This document shows, in pieces, positions 1-7,864 of a DNA stretch of 64,000 nt. Numbering within the stretch: position 1 is the stretch's first letter; every line of letters begins with the position of its first letter. The stretch comes from an uncultured Clostridia bacterium (lineage in GTDB: Bacteria > Bacillota > Clostridia > Oscillospirales > Acutalibacteraceae). Under the pieces are notes generated by a model. It searched no databases. It was not told where the DNA came from and saw only the letters and a list, made by a program, of their open reading frames with translations. The stretch lies in NCBI GenBank assembly GCA_944384825.1, contig CALWUT010000018.1, positions 62,001 through 126,000 of the forward strand. Direction: 5' to 3'. The position numbers and the translations under genes were made by a program.

Positions 1-279
1 ATCATCATTTCCTTTGGAATTATCTTTTTTAAATTCTTTTTTTACTACTATATTTTTTCTGTAAATTTTATTTCCATTTTCTAAAATAAGTTCTGTCTCG
101 GGATTACAATCAAAATTTTCAGTAGAAATGTATTTGTCCAGACCCATACGTCCTCTAGTAATGAATTCCGGATTCTCCTCTTTCTCCATAGCTTTCGCTG
201 TATACCCTACAGAGCTTATACACATTAATCCCATGCCTAAACATACTGCACGTTTTAAGTATGTTATTATTCTATTCAT
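1..279 (-). CDS. Exported protein of unknown function (3' end outside window)
   Basis: This ORF runs off the left edge, so only its first 93 codons are visible. The ATG at 277-279 follows a good GGAGG ribosome binding site inside the short gap after the phospholipase gene, so the two genes are probably co-transcribed. The protein opens with a basic stretch and a hydrophobic segment (about residues 10-27) ending in A-K-A, which looks like a cleavable signal peptide. The visible mature part is charged and Lys/Asn/Glu-rich, with no domain I recognise. Export and its place next to a secreted lipase suggest a cell-surface or host-facing role, which is inference only. Confidence 0.6.
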   Translation of the reverse strand, partial: MNRIITYLKRAVCLGMGLMCISSVGYTAKAMEKEENPEFITRGRMGLDKYISTENFDCNPETELILENGNKIYRKNIVVKKEFKKDNSKGNDD

Positions 280-294
280 AATATAACCTCCATT

Positions 295-1158
295 CTAACG
301 CTTTAACGATTCTTGATATTTATTTGATTCCTTGACTGATTCTTTAACAAACTTGTACAACACTCCTACAACTCTTTTCTGAGCGTTAAGTACAGCATTT
401 TTTGCCAAATTATTATAGTCCTTTGTTTCAATATTTTCTAATCTATAAAAATTATCTAAAGATAGTACAGCAGTATTTTGAGCTATATCTTCAAGTAAAT
501 TTACTTCATAATATCTCAAACTCTCCGCCGGTATTACTGCGTAACATTCGTTACTTACGAGATCGCATTTCTTTTCAAATTCTACATGCAAAGGAAATTT
601 AAAAACTGCATCTGTCGGTTTGTCATAACCTGAATGTACACATGTGCTAAGGTCTTCTAAAAAGTGAATTGATCGGCCTAATTCCTCAAATATTAAATCA
701 TATGTAAGTTTCAAATCTTCCTTATTTTTATTTAAAGCATCGTCATAACCTCCTAAACTTTTCAGCAAAGTTGCTTCCAAACATCCTCTAATTGCATTTT
801 CAAAGTGTATTTTATATTTTTTAAGTGCTGTTTCTTTTTCTCCTGCAAAATTCCTTTCAGTATCAGGATTATAAAAATGATACTTGTAAGCACCTTGATT
901 TTCATCTTCATCCGGTTTAAGGCTGTAATTTATTATATGATCTTTGTAATTATCAGCTAATTGCTTTGAGATCTCATATTCTTCTTTATCCATTTTTCCA
1001 GATTTATACAAATACTCACTTAATTTAGATAAGATTTCCAAACTTGTACTTGTAACATAACTATGAGTTTGAGAATTAAATGCTAAAATATGTGTTCCTA
1101 AAGTAAGAAAAGCGGTTCCTAAACATAAAATTTTTTGCATGACTCTTCCAATTTTCAT
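295..1158 (-). CDS. Secreted zinc-dependent phospholipase C-like protein
   Basis: The 287-aa product resembles the catalytic domain of the clostridial alpha-toxin/Bacillus PC-PLC family (PF00882), which hydrolyses phospholipid head groups with three zinc ions. A signal peptide covers about residues 1-26. The expected metal ligands can be placed: H32, D83, H94 (in a YHFYNPD motif like DHFWDPD of alpha-toxin), H165, D169, H175, H191 and E195. The usual N-terminal Trp ligand is replaced by Phe-Asn after the predicted cleavage site. The C2-like membrane-binding domain of alpha-toxin is absent, so it is closer in size to the short PC-PLCs. It has an AGGAGG site before the ATG and a consensus promoter upstream. 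In an intracellular bacterium it may attack host membranes; this is inferred. Confidence 0.8.
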   Translation of the reverse strand: MKIGRVMQKILCLGTAFLTLGTHILAFNSQTHSYVTSTSLEILSKLSEYLYKSGKMDKEEYEISKQLADNYKDHIINYSLKPDEDENQGAYKYHFYNPDTERNFAGEKETALKKYKIHFENAIRGCLEATLLKSLGGYDDALNKNKEDLKLTYDLIFEELGRSIHFLEDLSTCVHSGYDKPTDAVFKFPLHVEFEKKCDLVSNECYAVIPAESLRYYEVNLLEDIAQNTAVLSLDNFYRLENIETKDYNNLAKNAVLNAQKRVVGVLYKFVKESVKESNKYQESLKR

Positions 1159-1272
1159 TTACCATATCCTCCTTTTTGCTTAAAACTTATGCTTGATAAC
1201 TAACTTTTGAAACATAAATATTCATCCCCCCTTTTTACCGAGTTTACGGCATAAATTATATTTTTCAAAGTG

Positions 1273-1301
1273 ATTATAACATATTTTTTGTTACTTGTAA
1301 A
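1273..1301 (-). promoter_or_regulatory. Sigma-A-type promoter of the phospholipase gene
   Basis: Read on the minus strand there is TTTACA (1296-1301), a 17-bp spacer and TATAAT (1273-1278). It lies about 115 bp upstream of the phospholipase ATG, leaving a leader of roughly 110 nt that contains a G6 run. Confidence 0.7.
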
Positions 1302-1386
1302 CATTTTTATTCAAAACATATAATTTTGCTTTGAATCTATAGCTTTAATATTAAACATTTAATTATCTATTACTGTAAAATACTTA

Positions 1387-1415
1387 TTGATAAAAACAAT
1401 GAAAAGCTTTATTAT
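1387..1415 (+). promoter_or_regulatory. Sigma-A-type promoter of ychF
   Basis: TTGATA at 1387-1392, a 17-bp spacer and TATTAT at 1410-1415 lie about 40 bp upstream of the ychF start, in the divergent gap with the phospholipase gene. Confidence 0.6.
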
Positions 1416-1456
1416 GGTTATAAAATATCAATTAAAACTGTCGGAGGAACTAAAAA

Positions 1457-2548
1457 ATGAAGATTGGAATCGTAGGACTTCCCAATGTCGGAAAGAGTAC
1501 TTTATTTAATGCAATAACTAATGCAGGAGCTGTATGTGCTAATTACCCCTTCTGTACTTTAGAACCAAACGTGGGAATAGTTGCCGTGCCGGATGAAAGA
1601 CTTGAAAAATTAGCAGAAATTTATTTTCCCCGTAAAATAACTTACGCAACAATAGAATTTGTAGATATCGCAGGACTTGTAAAAGGAGCTTCTCACGGTG
1701 AAGGACTTGGAAATAAATTTTTATCTAATATAAGAGAAGTGGATGCTATTGTACACGTAGTCAGATGCTTTGAAAATCCTAATATTATTCACGTAAACGG
1801 AGAAGTAAATCCACAGTCAGATATTGAAATCATAAATTCTGAGTTGATTCTTTCCGATATAGAACTAATTGAAAAACATATCCTAAAGCTTGAAAAACTT
1901 ATAAAATCCGATAAAAAATATTTATCTGAACTTGAAATGTGTAAAAATATACATCAAAGACTTTGCAAAGGTGAAATAGCTAAATCACCGGGTATTTCAG
2001 AAGAAGATTCTAAACATTTGAAATCACTTGGACTTCTAACCTCTAAGCCTGTAATCTACGCAGCTAATCTTACAGAAAAAGACTTGATTACAACCGCTCA
2101 AAATCCTTTTTATAAAGCAGTACAAGAAATTGCTAAGAATGAAAAATCAGCTTTAATTCCTATATGCGCCGAATTTGAATCTCAAATCTCTGAAATGAAT
2201 AAAGATGAAAAGCTTGAATTTTTAAACTGTGTAGGGCTTGAAAAATCCGGACTGGATAGACTCGTTTCTGAATGCTATGATTTATTAGGTCTAATTTCGT
2301 ATCTCACCGCCGGAAAAGACGAAGTACGCGCTTGGACAATTAAAAAAGGTACTAAAGCTCCTCAGGCAGCAGGAAAAATTCATAGTGATTTTGAACGCGG
2401 TTTTATTAGAGCTGAAGTAATTCCTTATGAGACTCTTATTTCTTGCGGATCTATTTCGGCGGCCAAGGAAAAAGGATTAGTTAGATCAGAAGGAAAAGAT
2501 TATATAATGAATGATGGAGACGTAGTTTTATTTAGATTTAACGTTTAA
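1457..2548 (+). CDS. ychF: Ribosome-binding ATPase YchF
   Basis: A 363-aa Obg-family P-loop protein of the usual YchF length. The P-loop GLPNVGKST is at the N-terminus, the DxxG element is DIAG, and a TGS-like C-terminal domain ends in MNDGDVVLFRFNV, the usual YchF ending. YchF binds ribosomes, prefers ATP over GTP and is linked to translation and oxidative stress responses. The start is fixed by a GGAGG site. The uracil-DNA glycosylase gene follows about 30 bp downstream on the same strand. Confidence 0.95.
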   Translation: MKIGIVGLPNVGKSTLFNAITNAGAVCANYPFCTLEPNVGIVAVPDERLEKLAEIYFPRKITYATIEFVDIAGLVKGASHGEGLGNKFLSNIREVDAIVHVVRCFENPNIIHVNGEVNPQSDIEIINSELILSDIELIEKHILKLEKLIKSDKKYLSELEMCKNIHQRLCKGEIAKSPGISEEDSKHLKSLGLLTSKPVIYAANLTEKDLITTAQNPFYKAVQEIAKNEKSALIPICAEFESQISEMNKDEKLEFLNCVGLEKSGLDRLVSECYDLLGLISYLTAGKDEVRAWTIKKGTKAPQAAGKIHSDFERGFIRAEVIPYETLISCGSISAAKEKGLVRSEGKDYIMNDGDVVLFRFNV

Positions 2549-2577
2549 ATAAAGAATTAAAGAAAGTAGTGAAAATT

Positions 2578-3165
2578 ATGAAGTATAGTTCCTGGGAAGA
2601 ACTAAAAGAGAATTGCTTGAAATGCACAAAATGTCTTCTTTGCGAAACTCGAACCAACGTAGTTTTCGGAGCTGGAAATATTAAAGCTGAAGTTATGTTT
2701 ATAGGAGAAGGCCCGGGAGAACGAGAAGATATTTTGGCCTCTCCTTTCGTGGGGAAATCGGGTAAGCTGCTTGAATCAATGCTCTTGGACATAGATTTGG
2801 ACAGAAATAAAAATATATACATAGCTAATATAGTCAAATGCAGACCTCCTCAAAATAGAGATCCGCTGCCTGAGGAACAAGAATTATGTATAGATTGGCT
2901 TAGAAACCAAGTAGCATTACTTAAACCTAAAATAATAGTTGCAGTAGGAAGAATTGCAGCTATGAAAATAATAGATCCTTCAATAAAAATTACTAAAGAC
3001 CATGGTATATTTTATAAAAAGAAAAAAATCTGGATGATGCCTACAATACATCCTGCATCGATTCTGCGAAATCCTTCTCAAAAATCTTTAGTAGCAGAAG
3101 ATCTACTTAACTTAAAAGAAAAAATCTTGGAAATATGTACACATACTTACCCTAAAATTAGCTAA
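2578..3165 (+). CDS. Type-4 uracil-DNA glycosylase (Fe-S)
   Basis: A roughly 195-aa member of the family 4 UDG group, which removes uracil from DNA in base-excision repair. Motif A is GEGPGEREDILASPFVGKSG and motif B has the HPAS core. Four cysteines, two near the N-terminus in CLKC and two in the central region, fit the family's 4Fe-4S ligands. I chose ATG 2578; an in-frame GTG at 2569 is possible, but the purine-rich site is better spaced for the ATG. It is probably co-transcribed with ychF and ends just before a strong terminator. Confidence 0.88.
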   Translation: MKYSSWEELKENCLKCTKCLLCETRTNVVFGAGNIKAEVMFIGEGPGEREDILASPFVGKSGKLLESMLLDIDLDRNKNIYIANIVKCRPPQNRDPLPEEQELCIDWLRNQVALLKPKIIVAVGRIAAMKIIDPSIKITKDHGIFYKKKKIWMMPTIHPASILRNPSQKSLVAEDLLNLKEKILEICTHTYPKIS

Positions 3166-3175
3166 ATAATAAACT

Positions 3176-3200
3176 ATCCTTTGGAATTAATCCAAAGGAT
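3176..3200 (+). terminator. Rho-independent terminator after the UDG gene
   Basis: A perfect 10-bp stem (ATCCTTTGGA with TCCAAAGGAT) and a 5-nt loop are followed by TTTT, GCG and another TTTT on the plus strand. It closes the ychF-UDG unit. Confidence 0.85.
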
Positions 3201-3344
3201 TTTGCGTTTTAAAGTTTTAAATAACTAAATTAATTTTAATCATATGATTTCTAAAAAAGCTATTTTTCGATCGTTTTTCAATTCTAAAACGTCACACCAT
3301 ATAATTTAAATTCATATCATAATTAAAAAGGAGTGAATTTATAT

Positions 3345-4436
3345 ATGAAAAATAACTTTTGTCCACCAGAGTTTTTCTTAGGAGCTAATACTCCATATGG
3401 ATTTTTTTCAATATTTAACCAGCTTTATACTCCCGGTACAAACTGGTTTTGTCATATTTTAAAGGGCGGGCCTGGAACAGGTAAGTCCACACTTATGAAA
3501 AATGTAGCAGAAAAAGCTTCAAAAAAAAAGATAAAACACGAAATAATAAGATGTTCTTCAGACCCTGAGTCCTTAGACGCAGTAATCCTAACGGATCTGA
3601 ATAAATGTATAGTAGATGGCACCGCTCCACACGTAATAGATCCTACTTATCCGGGAATCTCAGATGAAATTATTAATCTCGGAGAATTTTGGGATTCTAA
3701 AGCACTTAAAGAAAAAGAAAAAATTATTATCCCTATATGTAAAGAAAATTCTAGACTTCATCAAATGTCAAAACACTTCCTCGCTACTTTCGGATACGCT
3801 TATAACGAAATTTCCCGTTTAGTACAAGAAACTATCAATTTAGATAAACTAAATAATTTCTGTAAAAGTAATTCTAAAAAGTTAATTAAGAAAATTTCGT
3901 CAGAAAACAAAAACGAAAAATTAAGATTTATAAGCTCCGTTACTCCTAAAGGATATATATTCCTCTCTGAAACACTTGAAAGCTTATGTGAGAAAATCTT
4001 CATAATTGATGACCCGTATAGCACAGTCGGAAATATAATACTTCAGAATTTAAGACTTCACGCTTTAAACCTTAATTATGAAGTCATAAGCTGCCCTTCC
4101 CCTTTCTTACCTGCTCAACATATAGAAGCTTTGTTATTACCTGATATTAAACTCGGATTTGCTGTAAAAAATCAATTTTTACCTCAAGATACCTTTAAAT
4201 CACTTAAAGCTGAATATAAAATCATACATACTAAAAGATTCCTAAATAAAGAAAAATTACTAATCAACAAAAATTTAATAAAGTTTAACAGTAAAATTTG
4301 CAAAGAATTTCTCAGAGAATCTTCAAATGCTCTGTTTACAGCTAAAAAAATTCATGACGAAATAGAATCAATTTACAGCGCATCAATGAATTATTCTAAA
4401 GTAAATAAAATCACCCAAAAGCTCTTACACTTTTAG
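3345..4436 (+). CDS. P-loop ATPase of the PRK06851-like family
   Basis: A 363-aa protein with a Walker A motif GGPGTGKST near residue 45 in a layout I recall from uncharacterised clostridial ATPases grouped as PRK06851. It has an N-terminal nucleotide-binding half, a central helical stretch and a second half that reads like a degenerate P-loop domain without an intact Walker A. The start is ATG 3345, after AAGGAG; the in-frame GTG at 3333 lies inside that site. The function is unknown. It sits alone between a terminator and a convergent small-protein operon. It is not an eCIS AAA+ ATPase as far as I can tell. Confidence 0.65.
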   Translation: MKNNFCPPEFFLGANTPYGFFSIFNQLYTPGTNWFCHILKGGPGTGKSTLMKNVAEKASKKKIKHEIIRCSSDPESLDAVILTDLNKCIVDGTAPHVIDPTYPGISDEIINLGEFWDSKALKEKEKIIIPICKENSRLHQMSKHFLATFGYAYNEISRLVQETINLDKLNNFCKSNSKKLIKKISSENKNEKLRFISSVTPKGYIFLSETLESLCEKIFIIDDPYSTVGNIILQNLRLHALNLNYEVISCPSPFLPAQHIEALLLPDIKLGFAVKNQFLPQDTFKSLKAEYKIIHTKRFLNKEKLLINKNLIKFNSKICKEFLRESSNALFTAKKIHDEIESIYSASMNYSKVNKITQKLLHF

Positions 4437-4446
4437 GTGAAATAAG

Positions 4447-4638
4447 TTACAATTTTTTAGGTTCAGATGCTGATTTTTTTATCGGATTTATAAAGCCTGG
4501 CGTACTACATGCACAATCTTCTCCGACAATAGAATTATACAGAAATATTGTACTTGTCGCTAATACACAACAAGAAAGAAAAAATCTAGCAGAAGTTACC
4601 ATATCGTTCCATATTTGCTGTGCTGTATTGATTTCCAT
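4447..4638 (-). CDS. Small single-pass membrane protein, unknown
   Basis: A 63-aa product with one hydrophobic segment (about residues 17-36) and four cysteines, two in the hydrophobic part and two as CAC just after it. An AAAGGAG site lies at good distance from the ATG, and a 34-codon ORF with its own ribosome site precedes it, downstream of a near-consensus promoter. These signals make translation likely. I recognise no family. Cys-rich small membrane proteins can be toxins, peptide pheromone precursors or stress proteins, but nothing here decides among them. Confidence 0.5.
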   Translation of the reverse strand: MEINTAQQIWNDMVTSARFFLSCCVLATSTIFLYNSIVGEDCACSTPGFINPIKKSASEPKKL

Positions 4639-4663
4639 AATTTATAACTCTCCTTTCTAAATT

Positions 4664-4768
4664 TTAACCCCACATATGTTTTTCTATCATTTTTATAAAA
4701 CCTTTAAAATCATTAAAGAACTTGTCTAAATCACATATAAACCTAGCACCAAAATATATTATCCCCAT
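4664..4768 (-). CDS. Possible 34-aa protein, first gene of a small operon
   Basis: The ORF starts at ATG 4766-4768 with AAAGGAG about 10 nt upstream and ends just before the ribosome site of the 63-aa gene. The peptide begins MGIIYFGARF and ends in KHMWG, and is amphipathic and rich in aromatic residues. It is short and I recognise no family. Support comes from the ribosome site and the strong promoter upstream. It could be a leader peptide or part of a two-peptide system. Confidence 0.35.
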   Translation of the reverse strand: MGIIYFGARFICDLDKFFNDFKGFIKMIEKHMWG

Positions 4769-4820
4769 CGATTCATTGCTCCTTTCTATTCCATATACAC
4801 TTTCACTTATCAATATTAAA

Positions 4821-4849
4821 ATTATATAATAAATTATATATTAAGTCAA
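4821..4849 (-). promoter_or_regulatory. Near-consensus sigma-A promoter of the small-protein operon
   Basis: TTGACT (4844-4849), a 17-bp AT-only spacer and TATAAT (4821-4826) on the minus strand. It is one of the best promoter matches in the window and drives the 34-aa and 63-aa ORFs. Confidence 0.75.
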
Positions 4850-4903
4850 TTAACATTTAAAAATTAATGTTATAAATTAACGTATGCTCAGTTATAAATT
4901 TTG

Positions 4904-5272
4904 TTATATATTCATTATTTGTAAAAACTCATATAGTCGATTTATATTTTTAGTAAGATATAAATAACCAAACAATGCCTCCAGACCTGTAGCTTTTCTA
5001 TAAGTAGCCACAGAGGCATTTTTTGGTTTTCTGCTGCTTTTAAGATTTCTCCCTCGTTTATATATCGAGAGCTCGTCCGGAGTTAATATATCTTCTATTT
5101 TACTTAGTATCTCAGATTGTGCTTCAGAACAAACCGTTTCATTTTTAATTTCATTAAGCACTCCAAGCTTACCTGAATATTTAGATACAATCCTCTCTCT
5201 TACCATTAATTCATAAACTGCGTCACCTAAAAATGCTAACTTCCCGGCATCCATTTGAAATGCATCTTCCAT
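4904..5272 (-). CDS. mrnC: Mini-ribonuclease III (23S rRNA maturation)
   Basis: This is a standalone RNase III catalytic domain without a dsRNA-binding domain, the hallmark of Mini-III, which matures 23S rRNA ends in Firmicutes. The signature LAFLGDAVYELMVRE and the later ATGLEALFGYLYL element match the family. I use ATG 5270-5272, preceded by purine-rich AGAAGAG; a TTG at 5291-5293 would add seven residues but has no ribosome site. It follows obg closely and is probably in the same transcript. Confidence 0.9.
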   Translation of the reverse strand: MEDAFQMDAGKLAFLGDAVYELMVRERIVSKYSGKLGVLNEIKNETVCSEAQSEILSKIEDILTPDELSIYKRGRNLKSSRKPKNASVATYRKATGLEALFGYLYLTKNINRLYEFLQIMNI

Positions 5273-5298
5273 TATTAAAACTCTTCTTTCCAAATATT

Positions 5299-6573
5299 TT
5301 ATTCAAAAAATTCAAACTCTATCCCTTCTAAGTTTACTGTATCTCCTTGCTCAATCCCAGCTTTTTTCAATGCTTCTGCCAGGCCGGATTTGGTAATAAA
5401 ATTTTGAAAATAAAGCATAGAATAATAGTCCTCAAAATTAACCGATCCTATTAGTTTTTTTATCCATGGAGCTTTAACTACGTATGTCCCTTTTATTTTT
5501 TCTATATTTAATCTATCTTTAGAGCCTTCATCTTCTAAATCCGAACTTACTATTTCTTCAGAGGCAAATAAATCCCTTAAAGGCAATGTACTTAATTTTT
5601 CAGCAACATAATCTAGCATATCTTTTATTCCTAAAGATGAAACTGCCGACGTCGACAAGTAATCATAACCTTTACTTTCAACATAATTTTTAAACCTTTC
5701 TATAACCTCCGAAGATCCAATATCACACTTGTTCCCTACTACTAATATAGGCCTTTTTAAAAGATCAGAATTGAATTTTTCTAATTCTAAATTTATTTTA
5801 TCAAAATCTTTGCAAGGGTTTCTTCCCTCACTTCCGGAAACGTCTACTACATGAATGAGCATCCTACATCTTTCAATGTGACGTAAAAACTGATGACCTA
5901 ATCCTATACCTTTCCAAGCACCTTCAATTAATCCGGGAATGTCCGCCATCACAAAAGAAAGATCGTCTGTGTACTTTACAACTCCTAAAATCGGAGAAAG
6001 AGTAGTAAAATGATAGTTAGCTATTTGTGGCTTGGCTTCACTACATACTGATATTATTGTTGATTTTCCTACATTCGGATAACCTACAAGACCTACATCT
6101 GCTAAAAGTTTTAATTCTAACTTGATTTTTAATTCTTTTCCTTCTTCACCTGGTTTGGAAAATCTTGGAGATTGTCTTACTGAATTAGAAAAATTCATAT
6201 TTCCTGCTCCTCCACGTCCGCCAGAAGCAACAATATATTCTTTATCCTCGGATACGTCAAATATAATCTTACCAGTTTCTAGATTTTTTACGAGCGTTCC
6301 GTAAGGTACCTTTATTATTAAATCTTCGCCTTTCTTTCCTGAACGTTTACCGGAAGATCCGTTTTGTCCGTTTTGAGCAAAAAACTTCTTCTTATATCTA
6401 AAATCAGAAAGTGTTGAAAGATTATTATCAGGAGTAAAAATTACTGAGCCTCCTTGACCTCCATTTCCTCCATCTGGTCCTCCGGTAGATGTATATTTAT
6501 CTCTATGAAATGATACTGCTCCATCTCCACCGCTACCTGATCTAATTGTTATTTCCGCTATATCTACAAACAT
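5299..6573 (-). CDS. obg: GTPase Obg
   Basis: A full-length Obg of about 424 aa. It has a Gly-rich N-terminal Obg fold (GGDGAVSFHRDKY), a G domain with P-loop GYPNVGKST, DIPG and NKCD, and a C-terminal OCT domain. Obg assists 50S assembly and couples GTP levels to growth and, in Bacillus, to sporulation. I chose the ATG giving MFVDIAEI (6571-6573); a GTG four codons upstream overlaps the GAGG ribosome site. Obg next to rplU-prp-rpmA is the standard firmicute arrangement. Confidence 0.95.
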   Translation of the reverse strand: MFVDIAEITIRSGSGGDGAVSFHRDKYTSTGGPDGGNGGQGGSVIFTPDNNLSTLSDFRYKKKFFAQNGQNGSSGKRSGKKGEDLIIKVPYGTLVKNLETGKIIFDVSEDKEYIVASGGRGGAGNMNFSNSVRQSPRFSKPGEEGKELKIKLELKLLADVGLVGYPNVGKSTIISVCSEAKPQIANYHFTTLSPILGVVKYTDDLSFVMADIPGLIEGAWKGIGLGHQFLRHIERCRMLIHVVDVSGSEGRNPCKDFDKINLELEKFNSDLLKRPILVVGNKCDIGSSEVIERFKNYVESKGYDYLSTSAVSSLGIKDMLDYVAEKLSTLPLRDLFASEEIVSSDLEDEGSKDRLNIEKIKGTYVVKAPWIKKLIGSVNFEDYYSMLYFQNFITKSGLAEALKKAGIEQGDTVNLEGIEFEFFE

Positions 6574-6643
6574 ATTAGTATTCACCTCATTTTCTAATTA
6601 TTATTCTTTTAATTGCAATTTATTAGCTGAAAAATATATAAAT

Positions 6644-6671
6644 AAAGCGAACCTAATTTAAGATCCGCTTT
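6644..6671 (-). terminator. Putative terminator or attenuator between rpmA and obg
   Basis: A 10-bp stem (AAAGCGGATC with GGTTCGCTTT, two wobble pairs) with an 8-nt loop is followed by ATTTATATATTTTT on the minus strand. It could partly end the rplU-prp-rpmA transcript. The U-tract is imperfect, so read-through into obg is likely. Confidence 0.5.
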
Positions 6672-6779
6672 AAATTTATTATAAGTAATTAATAATCGAA
6701 AACCAAAATATAAAAAAATAGTTTTATTAAATGCTTTCAATACAAATGAAATATAGCAAACACTTAACTTAAAATGCAA

Positions 6780-7055
6780 TCAAGCATAAACACTGACACA
6801 CTTACGATCGCGACCCATTCTTTCAAATTTTACTTTCCCATCTATTAAAGCAAATAAACTATCATCAGATCCACGTCCCACATTATGTCCTGGATGTATT
6901 TTAGTTCCACGCTGTTTGACAAGAATATTTCCAGCACGTACTGTTTGACCATCGGCACGTTTCACCCCAAGACGTTTAGATTCAGAATCGCGTCCATTCT
7001 TAGTCGATCCCATACCTTTTTTATGAGCAAAAAGTTGGATGTTTAAATTTAGCAC
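6780..7055 (-). CDS. rpmA: 50S ribosomal protein L27 with cleavable N-terminus
   Basis: A 91-aa L27. It begins with a short hydrophobic extension ending in IQLF, then [15 protein letters not shown], the normal mature N-terminus that reaches the peptidyl transferase centre. Firmicute L27 proteins are processed at this F-A bond by Prp, encoded just upstream in the same operon. Translation starts at GTG, nine nt after GGAGG; that site lies within the end of prp, suggesting coupling. Confidence 0.95.
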   Translation of the reverse strand: MLNLNIQLFAHKKGMGSTKNGRDSESKRLGVKRADGQTVRAGNILVKQRGTKIHPGHNVGRGSDDSLFALIDGKVKFERMGRDRKCVSVYA

Positions 7056-7059
7056 TGCT

Positions 7060-7386
7060 TTACACCTCCATATAACTTACTTTAACATGTTTAAAATAAG
7101 TTTCTTCAAGCATAAGTAAATGCATCTTCAGACCTTCAAAAATTAAATTACACCTACTTACTTCGTTATAAGGGATTGAAACATACATTGATCCACACTT
7201 TTCATTTATCTCAATTTTAGCATTAACTTTTAAAAGTTCAATAATAATATTTGCTGCCATATACGCTGCCGAAGAAACTGCTGAACACACAATATCTTTT
7301 CCATGTTCAGAATAATTTGCATGACCTATTATATTAAATCCTATAATCTTACCTGACGCTAAAGTAAGAAATTTAACTTTTATCAT
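7060..7386 (-). CDS. prp: Ribosomal-processing cysteine protease Prp
   Basis: A 108-aa Prp (YsxB/DUF464), the protease that removes the L27 N-terminal extension. The catalytic pair is visible as H22 in [11 protein letters not shown] and C34 in DIVCSAVS. It is between rplU and rpmA, its invariant firmicute position. The cleavable motif in the adjacent L27 makes the function call strong. Confidence 0.93.
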   Translation of the reverse strand: MIKVKFLTLASGKIIGFNIIGHANYSEHGKDIVCSAVSSAAYMAANIIIELLKVNAKIEINEKCGSMYVSIPYNEVSRCNLIFEGLKMHLLMLEETYFKHVKVSYMEV

Positions 7387-7404
7387 AACATAACTTAGTT
7401 TCTT

Positions 7405-7713
7405 TCAAAAACTTATTTTTTCTATTTGTACTTTTGAATAAAGCTGTCTATGACCTAATTTACGTTTGCAACTTTTCTTTGGTTTATAAGTAAACACTGT
7501 TATCTTTTTGCCTTTTCCGTTCTTTAAAACTTTTCCGCTTACAACGGCAAAATCAATAACTGGATTACCTACATAAAATCCTTTTTCATCTTGTCCGGCA
7601 ATAACTTCAAAATTAACTTCAGTATTTTCAACTGCATCCAACTTTTCTACGTAAATTATATCGCCTACAGAAACTTTATATTGTTTACCTCCGGTTTTTA
7701 TAACTGCGTACAT
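7405..7713 (-). CDS. rplU: 50S ribosomal protein L21
   Basis: A 102-aa L21 of normal length, beginning MYAVIKTGGKQYKV and with the C-terminal KKSCKRKLGHRQ region that contacts 23S rRNA. It is the first gene of the rplU-prp-rpmA operon, with AAGGAG before the ATG. The untranslated leader upstream matches the L21 leader family. Confidence 0.96.
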   Translation of the reverse strand: MYAVIKTGGKQYKVSVGDIIYVEKLDAVENTEVNFEVIAGQDEKGFYVGNPVIDFAVVSGKVLKNGKGKKITVFTYKPKKSCKRKLGHRQLYSKVQIEKISF

Positions 7714-7800
7714 TACTCCTTACGCACCTACCTTTACTCTAATTCGCTGCCTTATCAGGCGGATTTACTGAAAATCACTTTCAGCCTGTAGCAAGCGGTA
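7714..7800 (-). ncRNA. L21 ribosomal protein leader
   Basis: The stretch between the promoter and rplU contains CCGCTTGCTACAGG, GGCAGCGAATTAGAG and GGTAGGTGCG blocks on the minus strand. From memory these match the conserved firmicute L21 leader, a structured 5' UTR thought to mediate autoregulation by L21. The boundaries are approximate; a covariance search with the Rfam L21_leader model would settle them. Confidence 0.75.
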
Positions 7801-7805
7801 AAATG

Positions 7806-7834
7806 ATTTTATCATCAAAAAAATAAAAAGTCAA
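7806..7834 (-). promoter_or_regulatory. Sigma-A promoter of rplU-prp-rpmA
   Basis: TTGACT (7829-7834), a 17-bp spacer and TAAAAT (7806-7811) on the minus strand lie immediately before the L21 leader. Confidence 0.75.
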
Positions 7835-7864
7835 GTATGAAACACTTTAAAGCTTGTACACATT

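Noticed and set aside
1180-1215. An 11-codon ORF in the phospholipase leader with a G6 run upstream
   Set aside because: Too short and without features; the G6 run could be part of any leader. No regulatory logic is visible.
3294-3321. AC-N17-CATATCATA upstream of the P-loop ATPase, resembling a sporulation sigma-K promoter
   Set aside because: The consensus is very short and the region is AT-rich, so chance matches are expected.
3345-4436. P-loop ATPase as the missing eCIS AAA+ ATPase
   Set aside because: It lacks the AAA+ motif order, is far from the cluster and resembles another uncharacterised family.
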